Shown here: piece after piece, positions 28,136 to 36,384 of the stretch | How positions within the stretch are numbered: position 1 is the first letter of the stretch | Layout of the letters: every line of letters begins with the position of its first letter | NCBI RefSeq assembly: GCF_900239185.1 | Contig: NZ_OENA01000038.1 | Coordinates: 62,001-126,000, forward strand | From: Tenacibaculum finnmarkense | GTDB taxonomy: Bacteria > Bacteroidota > Bacteroidia > Flavobacteriales > Flavobacteriaceae | DNA: 64,000 bases | Direction of reading: 5' to 3' | The notes under the pieces: model-generated | Seen by the model: the letters and a program-made list of their open reading frames with translations, nothing else | Databases searched by the model: none | Told to the model about the DNA's origin: nothing | Program-made: the position numbers and the translations under genes

Positions 28136-29155
28136 TAATCTTTCGTCTTTTGTTAATTATCACCAAAATACAATTTATTTTACGACACTTTTTATTAAAT
28201 AAGTGTTACCAATTTATTGTTTTGGGCTAATTTTTACATTATTATTTATGATATCATCATGATTTTTAAAACTCAATATATTTTATCTAAAAAATCCTTC
28301 CTAAAAATCAAGAAGAAATTGAGCAATTTTTACACCATAAAAATAGTTAGTTGTTTTGCTTTTAAGGCTATTCCTATAATTTTATTAAATATTTAGATAG
28401 GCTATTTAATAAGGCTGTAGCAATTAAATTTCTGTTAGTGGAGAAGTAACTACATTATGTAATTTAACAGTGTTATACCGCAAATATATATAAAAATAGC
28501 TAATAGTATCTGTGACGGTTATTTTTTGCTTGTTATACTTCTTTTTTTAGAAGAATTTTAAACAAGCTTTAAAGCTAATTAATACGGTTATTAGTTATTT
28601 CTAATTTTTTTGAATTGTTATTTCTTTATAAGGTTATTAACATTTATTATATTATATATATTTTCTCTTTAAATTTTTAAAAAAAGATGTTTGTTATTAT
28701 AGTGTGTTAATAAGTACAATAAGTATTTGCTATTATTTTTGGTAATATGACTTATTAAATATTATCAACAGGTTATCATGTATTTAACTTGTTGGTTTTT
28801 AGCACTTAAACAAAGTTATCAACAGCTGTTAATAACTGTTAACAACTAATAATTCTTAATAACTTTAGCTAGTTTGATTGTTAACAAGAGGTTAATTTAG
28901 TGTTGATAAATGTTTATTAAATTCTAATAAAAAAAGTTGCATATGTTAAAATTGTTTTTGTATTGTAAAAATAATTGGAATAAACAAAAAAAGTTTTAAA
29001 AAGATACGCTTACTTATTAACATTTGCCCGGTATTTCTAAATCGTTGATTTTTAGTTATTTATTGCTTATCCTTAAAAAAGCATTGTTAATTACTGTTGA
29101 TAACCCTGATTTGCTGTATTTTTGTAGTACACAACTAAATTAAAATCAACAAATT
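28136..29155. other. Candidate replication origin: 1-kb gene-free, AT-rich region with DnaA-box-like repeats
   Basis: No open frame of note exists in this 1020-bp gap between divergent rnr (-) and rpiB (+). TTATCAACA or its complement, one base from the DnaA box TTATCCACA, occurs at 28762-28770 (+), 28816-28824 (+), 28901-28909 (-) and 29095-29103 (-). TTATTAACA occurs at 28634-28642 (+), 28705-28713 (-), 28827-28835 (-) and 29014-29022 (+). TGTTAACAA is at 28837-28845, and palindromic TTGTTAACAA at 28879-28888. The segment 28643-28690 is nearly pure A/T and could be an unwinding element. The clustering and divergent flanks fit oriC. dnaA itself is not in the window, which is not unusual in this phylum. 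Origin function is inferred. Confidence 0.55.
29097..29124 (+). promoter_or_regulatory. Probable rpiB promoter overlapping a DnaA-box-like 9-mer
   Basis: TTG (29097-29099) and the exact -7 element TATTTTTG (29117-29124) have a 17-nt spacer. The TTG is inside the TGTTGATAA copy at 29095-29103, so a protein bound there would cover the promoter. Confidence 0.5.
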
Positions 29156-29596
29156 ATGACAATAGCCATTGGAAATGACCATGCCGGTACCGAGTATAAA
29201 TTCGAAATTATAAAACTCTTAGAAAAACTAGGGCATAAGGTGATTAATTTTGGAACAAATGATACTAATAGTATGGATTATCCAGACGCTATTCACCCAA
29301 CCGCTGAAGCTGTAGAAACGCAGCAAGCTGAAATGGGAATTATTTTATGCGGAAGCGGTAATGGTGCACAAATGACAGCAAATAAACACCAAGGTGTACG
29401 TGCAGCTTTATGTTGGAATAATGAATTAGTACAATTAACACGTCAACATAATAATGCCAATATTTTAACAATTCCAGCTCGTTTTGTATCATTACAACAA
29501 GCTTTAGGTTTTGTAACTATATTTTTAAATACCGAATTTGAAGGTGGAAGACATGCCGATAGAGTTCATAAAATAGCTTGTGATTGTTTATCATAG
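29156..29596 (+). CDS. rpiB: Ribose-5-phosphate isomerase B
   Basis: 146 residues, normal for RpiB. It interconverts ribose-5-P and ribulose-5-P in the pentose phosphate pathway. Family marks are IAIGNDHAGTEYK at the N-terminus, the active-site loop ILCGSGNGAQMTANK (about 63-77) with a catalytic Cys65, NNANILTIPAR and the C-terminal GRHADRVHKI. It lies directly to the right of the candidate origin and 31 nt before a GNAT gene. Confidence 0.95.
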   Translation: MTIAIGNDHAGTEYKFEIIKLLEKLGHKVINFGTNDTNSMDYPDAIHPTAEAVETQQAEMGIILCGSGNGAQMTANKHQGVRAALCWNNELVQLTRQHNNANILTIPARFVSLQQALGFVTIFLNTEFEGGRHADRVHKIACDCLS

Positions 29597-29627
29597 TTTA
29601 TAATGATTATAAATTAAAATATTTTAA

Positions 29628-30068
29628 ATGAATTTTTTAATCAAAAAATTTACAGAATTAACAACATCAGAATTGTATCAAATATTACAATTGCGCTCTG
29701 AAGTTTTTGTTGTTGAACAAAAATGTGTGTATCAAGATCTTGATAATAAAGACCAATATGCCTTGCATGTTTTAGGAATAAAGCAAGATAAAATTATAGC
29801 GTACACACGTTTATTTAATAGCGGTGAATATTTTGAAACGCCAAGTATTGGTAGGGTACTTGTTAAAAAGAAGGAGCGTGCACATGGCTACGGTCATTTT
29901 TTAATAGAAGCTTCTAAACAAGCTGTTTACGATACTTATAATTCTACTAAAATTACTATTTCAGCTCAAAAATATTTAATAAAATTTTATGAATCTCATG
30001 GGTTTATTAAAGAAGGAAAAGAATATTTAGAAGATGAAATACCACATGTTAAAATGAAAACAGTATAA
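29628..30068 (+). CDS. GNAT family N-acetyltransferase, ElaA-like
   Basis: 146 residues. The N-terminal half has the ElaA pattern LRSEVFVVEQKCVYQDLDNKD (about 23-43). The acetyl-CoA loop region reads SIGRVLVKKKERAHGYGHFL (about 74-93), and the FYESHGFIKEGKEYLEDEIPH C-terminus completes a GNAT fold. The acyl acceptor is unknown. It is probably cotranscribed with rpiB (31-nt gap). Confidence 0.85.
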   Translation: MNFLIKKFTELTTSELYQILQLRSEVFVVEQKCVYQDLDNKDQYALHVLGIKQDKIIAYTRLFNSGEYFETPSIGRVLVKKKERAHGYGHFLIEASKQAVYDTYNSTKITISAQKYLIKFYESHGFIKEGKEYLEDEIPHVKMKTV

Positions 30069-30079
30069 AAAATATCATT

Positions 30080-30127
30080 ATTTCCTGCTATTTTTAGAGA
30101 AGTAATTATTTAATAATAGCAGGAAAT
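30080..30127. terminator. Stem-loop between the GNAT and amino-sugar kinase genes
   Basis: 13-bp arms ATTTCCTGCTATT (30080-30092) and AATAGCAGGAAAT (30115-30127) are separated by 22 nt between convergent genes. A T-rich stretch follows on the plus strand. Confidence 0.6.
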
Positions 30128-30132
30128 TTTCT

Positions 30133-30981
30133 TTAAAATTTTTGATGATATTTTATTAAATTACCAATAGGCTTGTTAATAACTTCGGTAATTTTAATCT
30201 TATTTTTGAAGGCAACTTCTTCTAAAATATCTTTAAAATAAAATGCGATAGAACCGATAAAATACACCGGAGTATCTTTGTTTTTACGATACGCTAAAAC
30301 ATGATATTTAAAAAATTGCTGAAATCCTTTTTTCACTAATTTTTGAATATATGGCGTTTCTTTATAAGAAAACATAAATTTAGCAAAAGTTGCTAAATAT
30401 CTATTTGGACTTTGGTTTTGATATAAATTTTGTTTTATAAAATCAGGATCTAAATTAAATTCTTTTTCAAAATTATGTGCTATTTCAGCAGGCATTTTTT
30501 TATAGAAAAAATCTCTAAGTAATTTTTTACCAAAATAATTTCCACTTGCTTCATCCATCACTAAATAGCCCAAAGATGCTGAAATATAAGTGATATTTTT
30601 ACCGTCAAAATAACAACTATTTGCACCTGTTCCTAAAATACAAACAATGGCTTTTTTATTTTTTGAAGTAGCATATACCGCTCCTAAAATATCTTCTTGA
30701 ACAGAAACATTTGTTGTTGCCGAAAAAAAATCAATTAAAACTTCGGTTAAAATATTTTTAGGGGTATCTGTACCACAGCCAGCGCCATAAAAATAAATTT
30801 TTTTAATAGCTTTTTGATATTTTTTTAAATCGGCACAGTTTTCAAGAATTGTTAATAACTTTTTTTTAGATAAAATATTGGGGTTTAAACCCAGTGTTTG
30901 CACTCTAAAAACTTCTTTTTTGCTACTATTTAAAGCAACCCAATCTACCTTTGTAGAGCCACCATCTGCAATTAATATCAT
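30133..30981 (-). CDS. BadF/BadG-type ATPase, probable N-acetylglucosamine kinase
   Basis: 282 residues of the actin-like ATPase superfamily. Phosphate-1 motif DGGSTKVDW is at about 5-13. The phosphate-2 loop is CILGTGANSCYFDGK (about 113-127), and DEASGNYFGKKLLRDFF follows, as in flavobacterial N-acetylglucosamine kinase-like proteins. It likely phosphorylates an amino sugar during cell-wall recycling. Transcribed leftward with the small membrane protein upstream of it (15-nt gap). The sugar specificity is not visible. Confidence 0.8.
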   Translation of the reverse strand: MILIADGGSTKVDWVALNSSKKEVFRVQTLGLNPNILSKKKLLTILENCADLKKYQKAIKKIYFYGAGCGTDTPKNILTEVLIDFFSATTNVSVQEDILGAVYATSKNKKAIVCILGTGANSCYFDGKNITYISASLGYLVMDEASGNYFGKKLLRDFFYKKMPAEIAHNFEKEFNLDPDFIKQNLYQNQSPNRYLATFAKFMFSYKETPYIQKLVKKGFQQFFKYHVLAYRKNKDTPVYFIGSIAFYFKDILEEVAFKNKIKITEVINKPIGNLIKYHQKF

Positions 30982-30996
30982 GCTGTTTTTTATTTG

Positions 30997-31161
30997 TTAG
31001 TTTTTTTTATCATTTTCAGCATTTTTCAATTCTTTTTCATCCTCTTTTTGGGAAGCTGGTTTTTTAGTCATTTTATAAATTAAATAACCAAAACCAACCA
31101 AAAAATGCAGTATAATAATACTGGCTATTATATAAATAAAAGTGTTTGAATTATCTCTCAT
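30997..31161 (-). CDS. Small single-pass membrane protein of unknown function
   Basis: 54 residues from the chosen ATG at 31161 (MRDNSNTFIYI). The frame is open for 12 codons more, to 31197, but those encode an atypical second hydrophobic lead. There is one membrane helix (about 7-29) followed by a charged Lys/Glu/Asp cytoplasmic tail. The layout resembles small flavobacterial proteins of unknown role. It sits 15 nt upstream of the kinase gene. Confidence 0.55.
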   Translation of the reverse strand: MRDNSNTFIYIIASIIILHFLVGFGYLIYKMTKKPASQKEDEKELKNAENDKKN

Positions 31162-31258
31162 AGTGTAAAATTTAATGTGAAATATTAGTAATAACACTGT
31201 AAATTTACATAAAATACTACGTTAAAAAAACACAAATAGTTACATCAATTTAGATTGC

Positions 31259-31825
31259 TTATAATAAGGTTTGGGTTTCAATTACAGCTCCCGATTCCAT
31301 ATCATTTAAAAGAATATTTCCAATACGAACCCTAATTAAACGCAATGTTGGAAAGCCCACAGCGGCGGTCATTTTACGAACTTGCCTAAATTTCCCTTCA
31401 CAAATTACAATACTAACCCAGCTTGTAGGACCATGACGATCATCTCTTATTTTTTGAGATCTATTAGGAAAATTAGGTGTTTTTAAGGTAGAAGCTTTCC
31501 CTGGAAGTGTGGTATATTTTTGACCATCAACCCCAATTTCTACGCCTTTTTGTAGTTTTTCGAGTGCTACTGGCGTTATGATTCCATCTACCTGTACGTA
31601 ATATTCTTTTTCTACTTTTTTACTGCGAACCTCGGCGCTTACTTTTCCATCGGTAGTTAAAAATAAAAGTCCTTCGGATGCAAAATCTAAACGACCAATT
31701 GCCATTGTTTTTTCAGGAAAATCAAATAATTCGCCTAGCATTTTTTTCTTTCTTTTGGTTTCGTTGGTAATAAATTGAGAAAGATAACCATAAGGTTTAT
31801 GAATAATAAAATGACGGTGTATCAT
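31259..31825 (-). CDS. RsuA/RluE-type rRNA pseudouridine synthase
   Basis: 188 residues. The catalytic motif GRLDFASEGLLFLTTDG (about 43-59) contains the essential Asp. KPYGYLSQF at the N-terminus and GKFRQVRKMTAAVGFPTLRLIRVRIG near the C-terminus are typical of the RsuA/RluB/E/F family. There is no N-terminal S4 domain, which favours RluE (23S rRNA U2457 in E. coli). It is 7 nt downstream of the aldose epimerase gene and likely cotranscribed. Confidence 0.88.
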   Translation of the reverse strand: MIHRHFIIHKPYGYLSQFITNETKRKKKMLGELFDFPEKTMAIGRLDFASEGLLFLTTDGKVSAEVRSKKVEKEYYVQVDGIITPVALEKLQKGVEIGVDGQKYTTLPGKASTLKTPNFPNRSQKIRDDRHGPTSWVSIVICEGKFRQVRKMTAAVGFPTLRLIRVRIGNILLNDMESGAVIETQTLL

Positions 31826-31832
31826 AAGGTAT

Positions 31833-32624
31833 TTATAGGGTGCTAATTGTTACTGAAAAGAAATCGTTACCGCTACTTATTCTGCTGTTTTTTATCGAAT
31901 TTTCAGCAGCTTCTGCTAACGGATATTGTGTAATAGGTTCTATGCAAACCATATTTTTAACAGGAGTCCATAACATAAAATTATCAAAATTTTTGCTGCT
32001 AATTTTTATACTACTCCCCTCTTTTTTTATCAAATTAATTTCGTTGGTATTTAAAACTTTATAAGCTGCCGAACCTACATTTAAAATTTCCGATATGCTA
32101 ATTTCTTTATTTTTTGTTTTTATAATTTCATCAGCAAAACCAGACAGTTTAAAACTCGGATGATAGCCAAACATATAAGGCATTTTTTTATCACTAATAA
32201 TTTCAAAAGCTATTTTTATAGCTGATTTTTCAAGCGAAATAATTTTTCTAAAGATAAAATCATAGGTCCAAAATAAATGTTCTTGTGTCGATTTTTCAGG
32301 AAATTTAGAATTTTTTATCAGCGTGTTTTTTTTATATTTTTTTTCAAAAACTGCCGAAGTTTTATCGCTAGAAATAAGCTTGTAATTAAGTTCTCTTAAT
32401 AAACCATGTTGGTCTTGTTTGGCAATTCCATTAGGCGTATCAACAGAAAAGTCATTTAATTTTGTAGGACCAATAATCGGAAACATTTCAATATCCGAAG
32501 CATTCCAACCAGGTGAATCTTTCGAATGTATTAGTTCTTCATTATTAATGATAAAACTAATTAGCTCACCTTTATATATAGTTGCTAAACTATGGCTGTT
32601 TTTTAAAAGAATACTCGCACTCAT
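31833..32624 (-). CDS. Aldose 1-epimerase family protein
   Basis: 263 residues with the galactose-mutarotase beta-sandwich pattern: GAELISFIINNEELIHS-like start (residues 19-34), DQHGLLRELNYK around 71, and GYHPSFKLSG near 154, which holds a conserved His. FMLWTPVKNMVCIEPITQYP near the C-terminus carries the active-site Glu region. It resembles the LacX/YeaD-like subgroup. It probably interconverts sugar anomers; the substrate is unknown. First gene of a two-gene operon with the pseudouridine synthase, divergent from recA. Confidence 0.8.
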   Translation of the reverse strand: MSASILLKNSHSLATIYKGELISFIINNEELIHSKDSPGWNASDIEMFPIIGPTKLNDFSVDTPNGIAKQDQHGLLRELNYKLISSDKTSAVFEKKYKKNTLIKNSKFPEKSTQEHLFWTYDFIFRKIISLEKSAIKIAFEIISDKKMPYMFGYHPSFKLSGFADEIIKTKNKEISISEILNVGSAAYKVLNTNEINLIKKEGSSIKISSKNFDNFMLWTPVKNMVCIEPITQYPLAEAAENSIKNSRISSGNDFFSVTISTL

Positions 32625-32761
32625 TTTTATTGAAAATTAAAAAAACAATATTACAAAATGTAGCATTAAAAAGATGCCAAAAAAGCTGCTAAGATAAAAG
32701 TAGTTTTTCATAACTTAGCCACTATTACTTTAATATAAATAGCAAAAAAACAGCACGATTT

Positions 32762-33769
32762 ATGGCAGCAGATAAAGAAAAAGAAGCGAAATTAAAAGCG
32801 CTTCAACTTACCTTAGATAAGTTAGATAAAACTTACGGAAAAGGAGCAGTAATGAAATTAGGCGACACTAAGGTAGAGGAAATGGAAGTCATTTCATCAG
32901 GATCTTTAGGATTAGATTTAGCTTTAGGCGTTGGTGGATACCCTCGTGGAAGAGTTATTGAAATTTACGGACCAGAATCATCAGGAAAAACAACCTTAAC
33001 ATTGCACGCTATTGCAGAGGCTCAAAAAGCTGGTGGTATTGCCGCTTTTATTGATGCAGAACATGCTTTTGACCGCTTTTATGCTGAAAATTTAGGTGTT
33101 GATACCGATAATTTAATTATTTCTCAACCAGATCATGGGGAGCAAGCCTTAGAAATTACCGAAAATTTAATCCGTTCAGGAGCTGTTGATATTGTAGTGG
33201 TTGATTCTGTTGCAGCATTAACACCAAAATCGGAGATTGAAGGTGAAATGGGAGATTCTAAAATGGGATTACATGCCCGTTTAATGTCGCAAGCATTGCG
33301 TAAATTAACTGGTACAATTAGTAAAACAAAATGTACGGTTATTTTTATCAACCAATTACGTGAAAAAATTGGGGTAATGTTCGGAAATCCTGAAACAACT
33401 ACAGGGGGAAATGCTTTAAAGTTTTATGCTTCTGTACGTTTAGATATCCGTCGTAGAACACAAATTAAAGATGGCGATAAAGTTATTGGAAACAGTACGA
33501 AAGTTAAAATTGTAAAAAATAAAGTAGCGCCACCATTTCAAATTGCAGAATTTGATATTATGTATGGTAAAGGAATTTCAAAAGTTGGTGAAATTTTAGA
33601 TATTGGTGTAGAATATGGTATCATTAAAAAAAGTGGTTCATGGTTTAGCTACGGCGAAACAAAGCTAGGACAGGGTAGAGATGCTGTAAAAGGTTTAATT
33701 AAAGATAATCCTGAATTGGCAGAAGAATTAGAAACTAAAATAAAGGCGGCGATTGAAAATCAAGAATAA
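32762..33769 (+). CDS. recA: Recombinase RecA
   Basis: 335 residues, full length. RecA drives homologous recombination and SOS induction. Walker [10 protein letters not shown] is at 70-78, Walker B is in [15 protein letters not shown], and the L2 region contains [19 protein letters not shown]. The start ATG gives the standard flavobacterial N-terminus. A strong terminator follows. No recX or lexA is adjacent. Confidence 0.98.
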   Translation: MAADKEKEAKLKALQLTLDKLDKTYGKGAVMKLGDTKVEEMEVISSGSLGLDLALGVGGYPRGRVIEIYGPESSGKTTLTLHAIAEAQKAGGIAAFIDAEHAFDRFYAENLGVDTDNLIISQPDHGEQALEITENLIRSGAVDIVVVDSVAALTPKSEIEGEMGDSKMGLHARLMSQALRKLTGTISKTKCTVIFINQLREKIGVMFGNPETTTGGNALKFYASVRLDIRRRTQIKDGDKVIGNSTKVKIVKNKVAPPFQIAEFDIMYGKGISKVGEILDIGVEYGIIKKSGSWFSYGETKLGQGRDAVKGLIKDNPELAEELETKIKAAIENQE

Positions 33770-33800
33770 TCAAAATAATTTTGATATTTTAAATAGCTAA

Positions 33801-33835
33801 AAAAACCTGTTGTAATATTTTTGCAACAGGTTTTT
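33801..33835 (+). terminator. Terminator after recA
   Basis: AAAAACCTGTTG pairs with CAACAGGTTTTT (12 bp) and is followed by a long T-rich run. Confidence 0.85.
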
Positions 33836-33844
33836 GTTTTTTTA

Positions 33845-33929
33845 GAAGCAATTTCCCGCTTTCTGCACTCGCTTTTTTTTGAAGATAAAATCAAAAAAAG
33901 AGCTCAAACAAATGCTTCAATCGGGGCTA
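33845..33929 (+). repeat. Dispersed structured repeat, copy 1
   Basis: Begins GAAGCAATTTCCCGCTTT and ends TTCAATCGGGGCTA. Inside, CGCTTTTTTT and AAAAAAAGAGC arms can pair. It lies between recA and dut, 17 nt from the dut stop. Related copies are at 39404, 46345 and 50611 (reverse). Confidence 0.8.
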
Positions 33930-33945
33930 AAAATTTAGATACCAA

Positions 33946-34377
33946 TTAAACACCAGTACTACCAAAACCATTTTCGCCACGTTCGGTTTCATTTAAAATT
34001 GTTACTTCTTGCCAAACTGCACGTTCGTGTTTTGCAATAATTAATTGCGCAATACGTTCACCGTCATTTACAGTAAAATCTTGGTTAGATAAATTCACCA
34101 AAATAACACCAATTTCACCACGATAATCAGCATCAATAGTACCTGGAGCATTTAAAACAGTAACCCCTTTTTTAGCTGCCAACCCGCTTCTTGGGCGTAC
34201 TTGCGCTTCAAAACCAATAGGCAATGCGATAAATAATCCTGTTTTTATAATGGCTCTTTCCAGGGGTTTTAAAACCACGGGCTCATTTAAATTTGCACGT
34301 AAATCCATCCCTGCAGCAGCTTGGCTTTCGTAAGCTGGTGTTTGATGTTTCGACTTATTTATTAGTTGTATATTCAT
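33946..34377 (-). CDS. dut: Deoxyuridine 5'-triphosphate nucleotidohydrolase (dUTPase)
   Basis: 143 residues, a homotrimeric dUTPase. It removes dUTP and yields dUMP for thymidylate synthesis. The five motifs are present: AAAGMDLRA (1), PRSGLA (2), [14 protein letters not shown] (3, with the catalytic Asp), GERIAQLII (4) and [11 protein letters not shown] (5, flexible C-terminal arm). A TATATTTG promoter element is at 34405-34412. Confidence 0.96.
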   Translation of the reverse strand: MNIQLINKSKHQTPAYESQAAAGMDLRANLNEPVVLKPLERAIIKTGLFIALPIGFEAQVRPRSGLAAKKGVTVLNAPGTIDADYRGEIGVILVNLSNQDFTVNDGERIAQLIIAKHERAVWQEVTILNETERGENGFGSTGV

Positions 34378-34404
34378 ATTTTTTTATAAAAAGTTTTCAA
34401 AATT

Positions 34405-34412
34405 CAAATATA
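34405..34412 (-). promoter_or_regulatory. -7 promoter element of dut
   Basis: Minus-strand TATATTTG, an exact TAnnTTTG match, 27 nt before the dut ATG. Confidence 0.5.
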
Positions 34413-34476
34413 ATACTCATAACTTTTACTAGAAGGGTATAGATTTATTAATTTAGCGCATTAATCAAACTATACT

Positions 34477-35472
34477 ATGAATAAGCAAACTAAAATAGCG
34501 GTTTTAGGCGGCGGAAGTTGGGCTACAGCCATTGTAAAAATGTTATCTGAAAACCTAGAAACTATCGGTTGGTATATGCGAAGTGCCTATGCTATCGAGC
34601 ATATAAAAAGAAACAAACACAACCCTAGTTATTTAAGCTCCGCAGAATTTAATACCGAACAGTTAGATTTGTCTGACGATATGAACTATATCGCTGAAAA
34701 TTATGACGTTTTAATTTTTGCAATTCCTTCGGCGTTTTTAAAAACAGCATTAGACAAATTATCCGTTTCATTACAAGATAAAATAGTTTTTTCCGCTATT
34801 AAAGGTATTGTGCCAGAAACAGGCTTAATTGTAGGGGAACACTTTCATAAAAACTTTAATATTCCCTACCAAAATATAGGAGTTCTTACAGGTCCTTGCC
34901 ATGCAGAAGAAGTTGCTATGGAGCGTTTATCATACTTAACAATTGCGTGTCAAGATCGAAAAAAGGCAGAACATTTAAGTCAATTTATTGCCAGCCGTTA
35001 TATTAAAATAAAAATTTCTGATGATATTATCGGTACAGAATACGCCGCAATGTTAAAAAACATTTATGCTATAGCAGCAGGTATTGCACATGGATTAGGC
35101 TATGGAGATAATTTTCAGGCAGTATTAATGAGTAATGGTATTCGTGAAATGAAACGCTTTATTGAAAAAGTAGATCAAATGAATCGCAATATTAACGATT
35201 CGGCTTATTTAGGTGATTTATTAGTTACAGGATACTCAGTTTTTAGTAGAAATAGAATGTTTGGTAATATGATTGGTAAAGGCTACACGGTAAAATCGGC
35301 ACAAATGGAAATGAGCATGGTTGCCGAAGGATATTACGCTACAAAAAGTGCCTACGAAATCAATCAAAAAATTGATGCCAATGCCCCTATTATAAAAGCG
35401 GTATATAACGTGTTATACGGAAAAAAAGAAGCGAAAGATGAATTTTTGAAGTTAACAAATAGATTAGATTAG
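34477..35472 (+). CDS. gpsA: NAD(P)-dependent glycerol-3-phosphate dehydrogenase
   Basis: 331 residues. It makes sn-glycerol-3-phosphate for phospholipid synthesis from dihydroxyacetone phosphate. The Rossmann motif VLGGGSWATAI is at about 9-19, the conserved LTGPCHAEEVAMERLSYL segment lies mid-protein, and the catalytic Lys region reads AAMLKNIYAIAAGIAHGLGYGDN. A separate respiratory glpD is found about 2 kb downstream on the other strand. Confidence 0.96.
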   Translation: MNKQTKIAVLGGGSWATAIVKMLSENLETIGWYMRSAYAIEHIKRNKHNPSYLSSAEFNTEQLDLSDDMNYIAENYDVLIFAIPSAFLKTALDKLSVSLQDKIVFSAIKGIVPETGLIVGEHFHKNFNIPYQNIGVLTGPCHAEEVAMERLSYLTIACQDRKKAEHLSQFIASRYIKIKISDDIIGTEYAAMLKNIYAIAAGIAHGLGYGDNFQAVLMSNGIREMKRFIEKVDQMNRNINDSAYLGDLLVTGYSVFSRNRMFGNMIGKGYTVKSAQMEMSMVAEGYYATKSAYEINQKIDANAPIIKAVYNVLYGKKEAKDEFLKLTNRLD

Positions 35473-35560
35473 TTGTTTGCATTTAATAAAATAATCTCTC
35501 TTAATAAAAAGAATAAAATTCATCAATCACCGCAGTTTTTGTTATTTGATTAATAAATAA

Positions 35561-35621
35561 TTAATACAAAATAAGAAACAAACATAACTTAAAAATCTGA
35601 TTAACACCTGTTTTGTATTAA
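35561..35621. repeat. 11-bp inverted repeat upstream of the ACT-like gene
   Basis: TTAATACAAAA (35561-35571) and TTTTGTATTAA (35611-35621) are perfect complements separated by 39 nt, in the 227-bp gap after gpsA. It could be a weak hairpin or a spaced operator. Confidence 0.35.
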
Positions 35622-35674
35622 AAATAAACAATTTAAATGTTTTAGATAAATTTTACTATTGGTTATATTTTAAG

Positions 35675-35682
35675 TATTTTTG
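35675..35682 (+). promoter_or_regulatory. -7 promoter element of the ACT-like gene
   Basis: TATTTTTG, an exact consensus match, 17 nt before the ATG. It overlaps the left arm of the TTTTTGTTTAA palindrome. Confidence 0.5.
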
Positions 35683-35700
35683 TTTAAAATTAAACAAAAA
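35677..35700. promoter_or_regulatory. Palindrome over the promoter and start of the ACT-like gene
   Basis: TTTTTGTTTAA (35677-35687) and TTAAACAAAAA (35690-35700) are perfect inverted arms around AA. The last base is the A of the start codon. The same half-site is found before the aldehyde dehydrogenase at 41834-41867. It could be a repressor site. Confidence 0.4.
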
Positions 35701-36359
35701 TGAAAACAATTCAAGAAGCTGTTGAAATTACTATAAGAAAAACACCTTTTATAGAAGAAGCTTTAAATGAAAAATTGATAAACGTATCTTCTTTAGCAAG
35801 GGTTGTATTGCCAGAGGTGTCTAAATTGCTTAAAAAAGATGTAAAAGTAGGCGCTGTTATGATGGCAATTAATAGGTTATCACCAGCAAATGAATTAAGA
35901 GTACGTAAAAACATTAAAAAATTAGCCCTTAATTTAGGCGATGTAATTGTTCGGTCAGACTTGTGTGATTTTACCTTTAAAAACACGTCTTCTTTATTAA
36001 GAGAAATCGCTAAAATATTAAGTAAATCGGCCGATAGTAATGATTATTTTTTAACAGTTTCACAGGGTATTTTTGAAACGAATATTGTTACAAGTAAAAA
36101 TTTACGAACCTATGTTGAAGAAATTTTTAAACGAGAAACCTTAATAAATAACGTAAACGATTTAGCGTCTATAACCATTAAGTTACCAAAAGATAATTTA
36201 GAGCAATCAGGTATTTATTATTTTATTTTAAAGCAATTTGCTTGGGCAAATATTGCCGTACAAGAAATAATTTCAACCACACATGAAATGACCATTGTAG
36301 TAAAAGAAGAAGATGTTAACGAAACTTTTGCTATTTTGATGGATTTAAAACTAAATTAA
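35700..36359 (+). CDS. Uncharacterised protein with ACT-like C-terminal region
   Basis: 219 residues, cytosolic. The N-terminal ~100 residues are helical and basic (LARVVLPEVSKLLKKDVKVGAVMM, then RVRKNIKKL). The C-terminal ~120 residues alternate strand and helix, with two ACT-like units; the last (QSGIYYFILKQFAWANIAVQEIIS to MTIVVKEEDVNETFAIL) resembles the regulatory region of aspartate kinases. There is no kinase domain. A ligand-sensing regulatory role is inferred. The MFS gene begins 25 nt downstream, so the two may be cotranscribed. The start is supported by a TATTTTTG element 17 nt upstream. Confidence 0.55.
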   Translation: MKTIQEAVEITIRKTPFIEEALNEKLINVSSLARVVLPEVSKLLKKDVKVGAVMMAINRLSPANELRVRKNIKKLALNLGDVIVRSDLCDFTFKNTSSLLREIAKILSKSADSNDYFLTVSQGIFETNIVTSKNLRTYVEEIFKRETLINNVNDLASITIKLPKDNLEQSGIYYFILKQFAWANIAVQEIISTTHEMTIVVKEEDVNETFAILMDLKLN

Positions 36360-36384
36360 TAGCCGAGTATAAAAACATCAAAAA

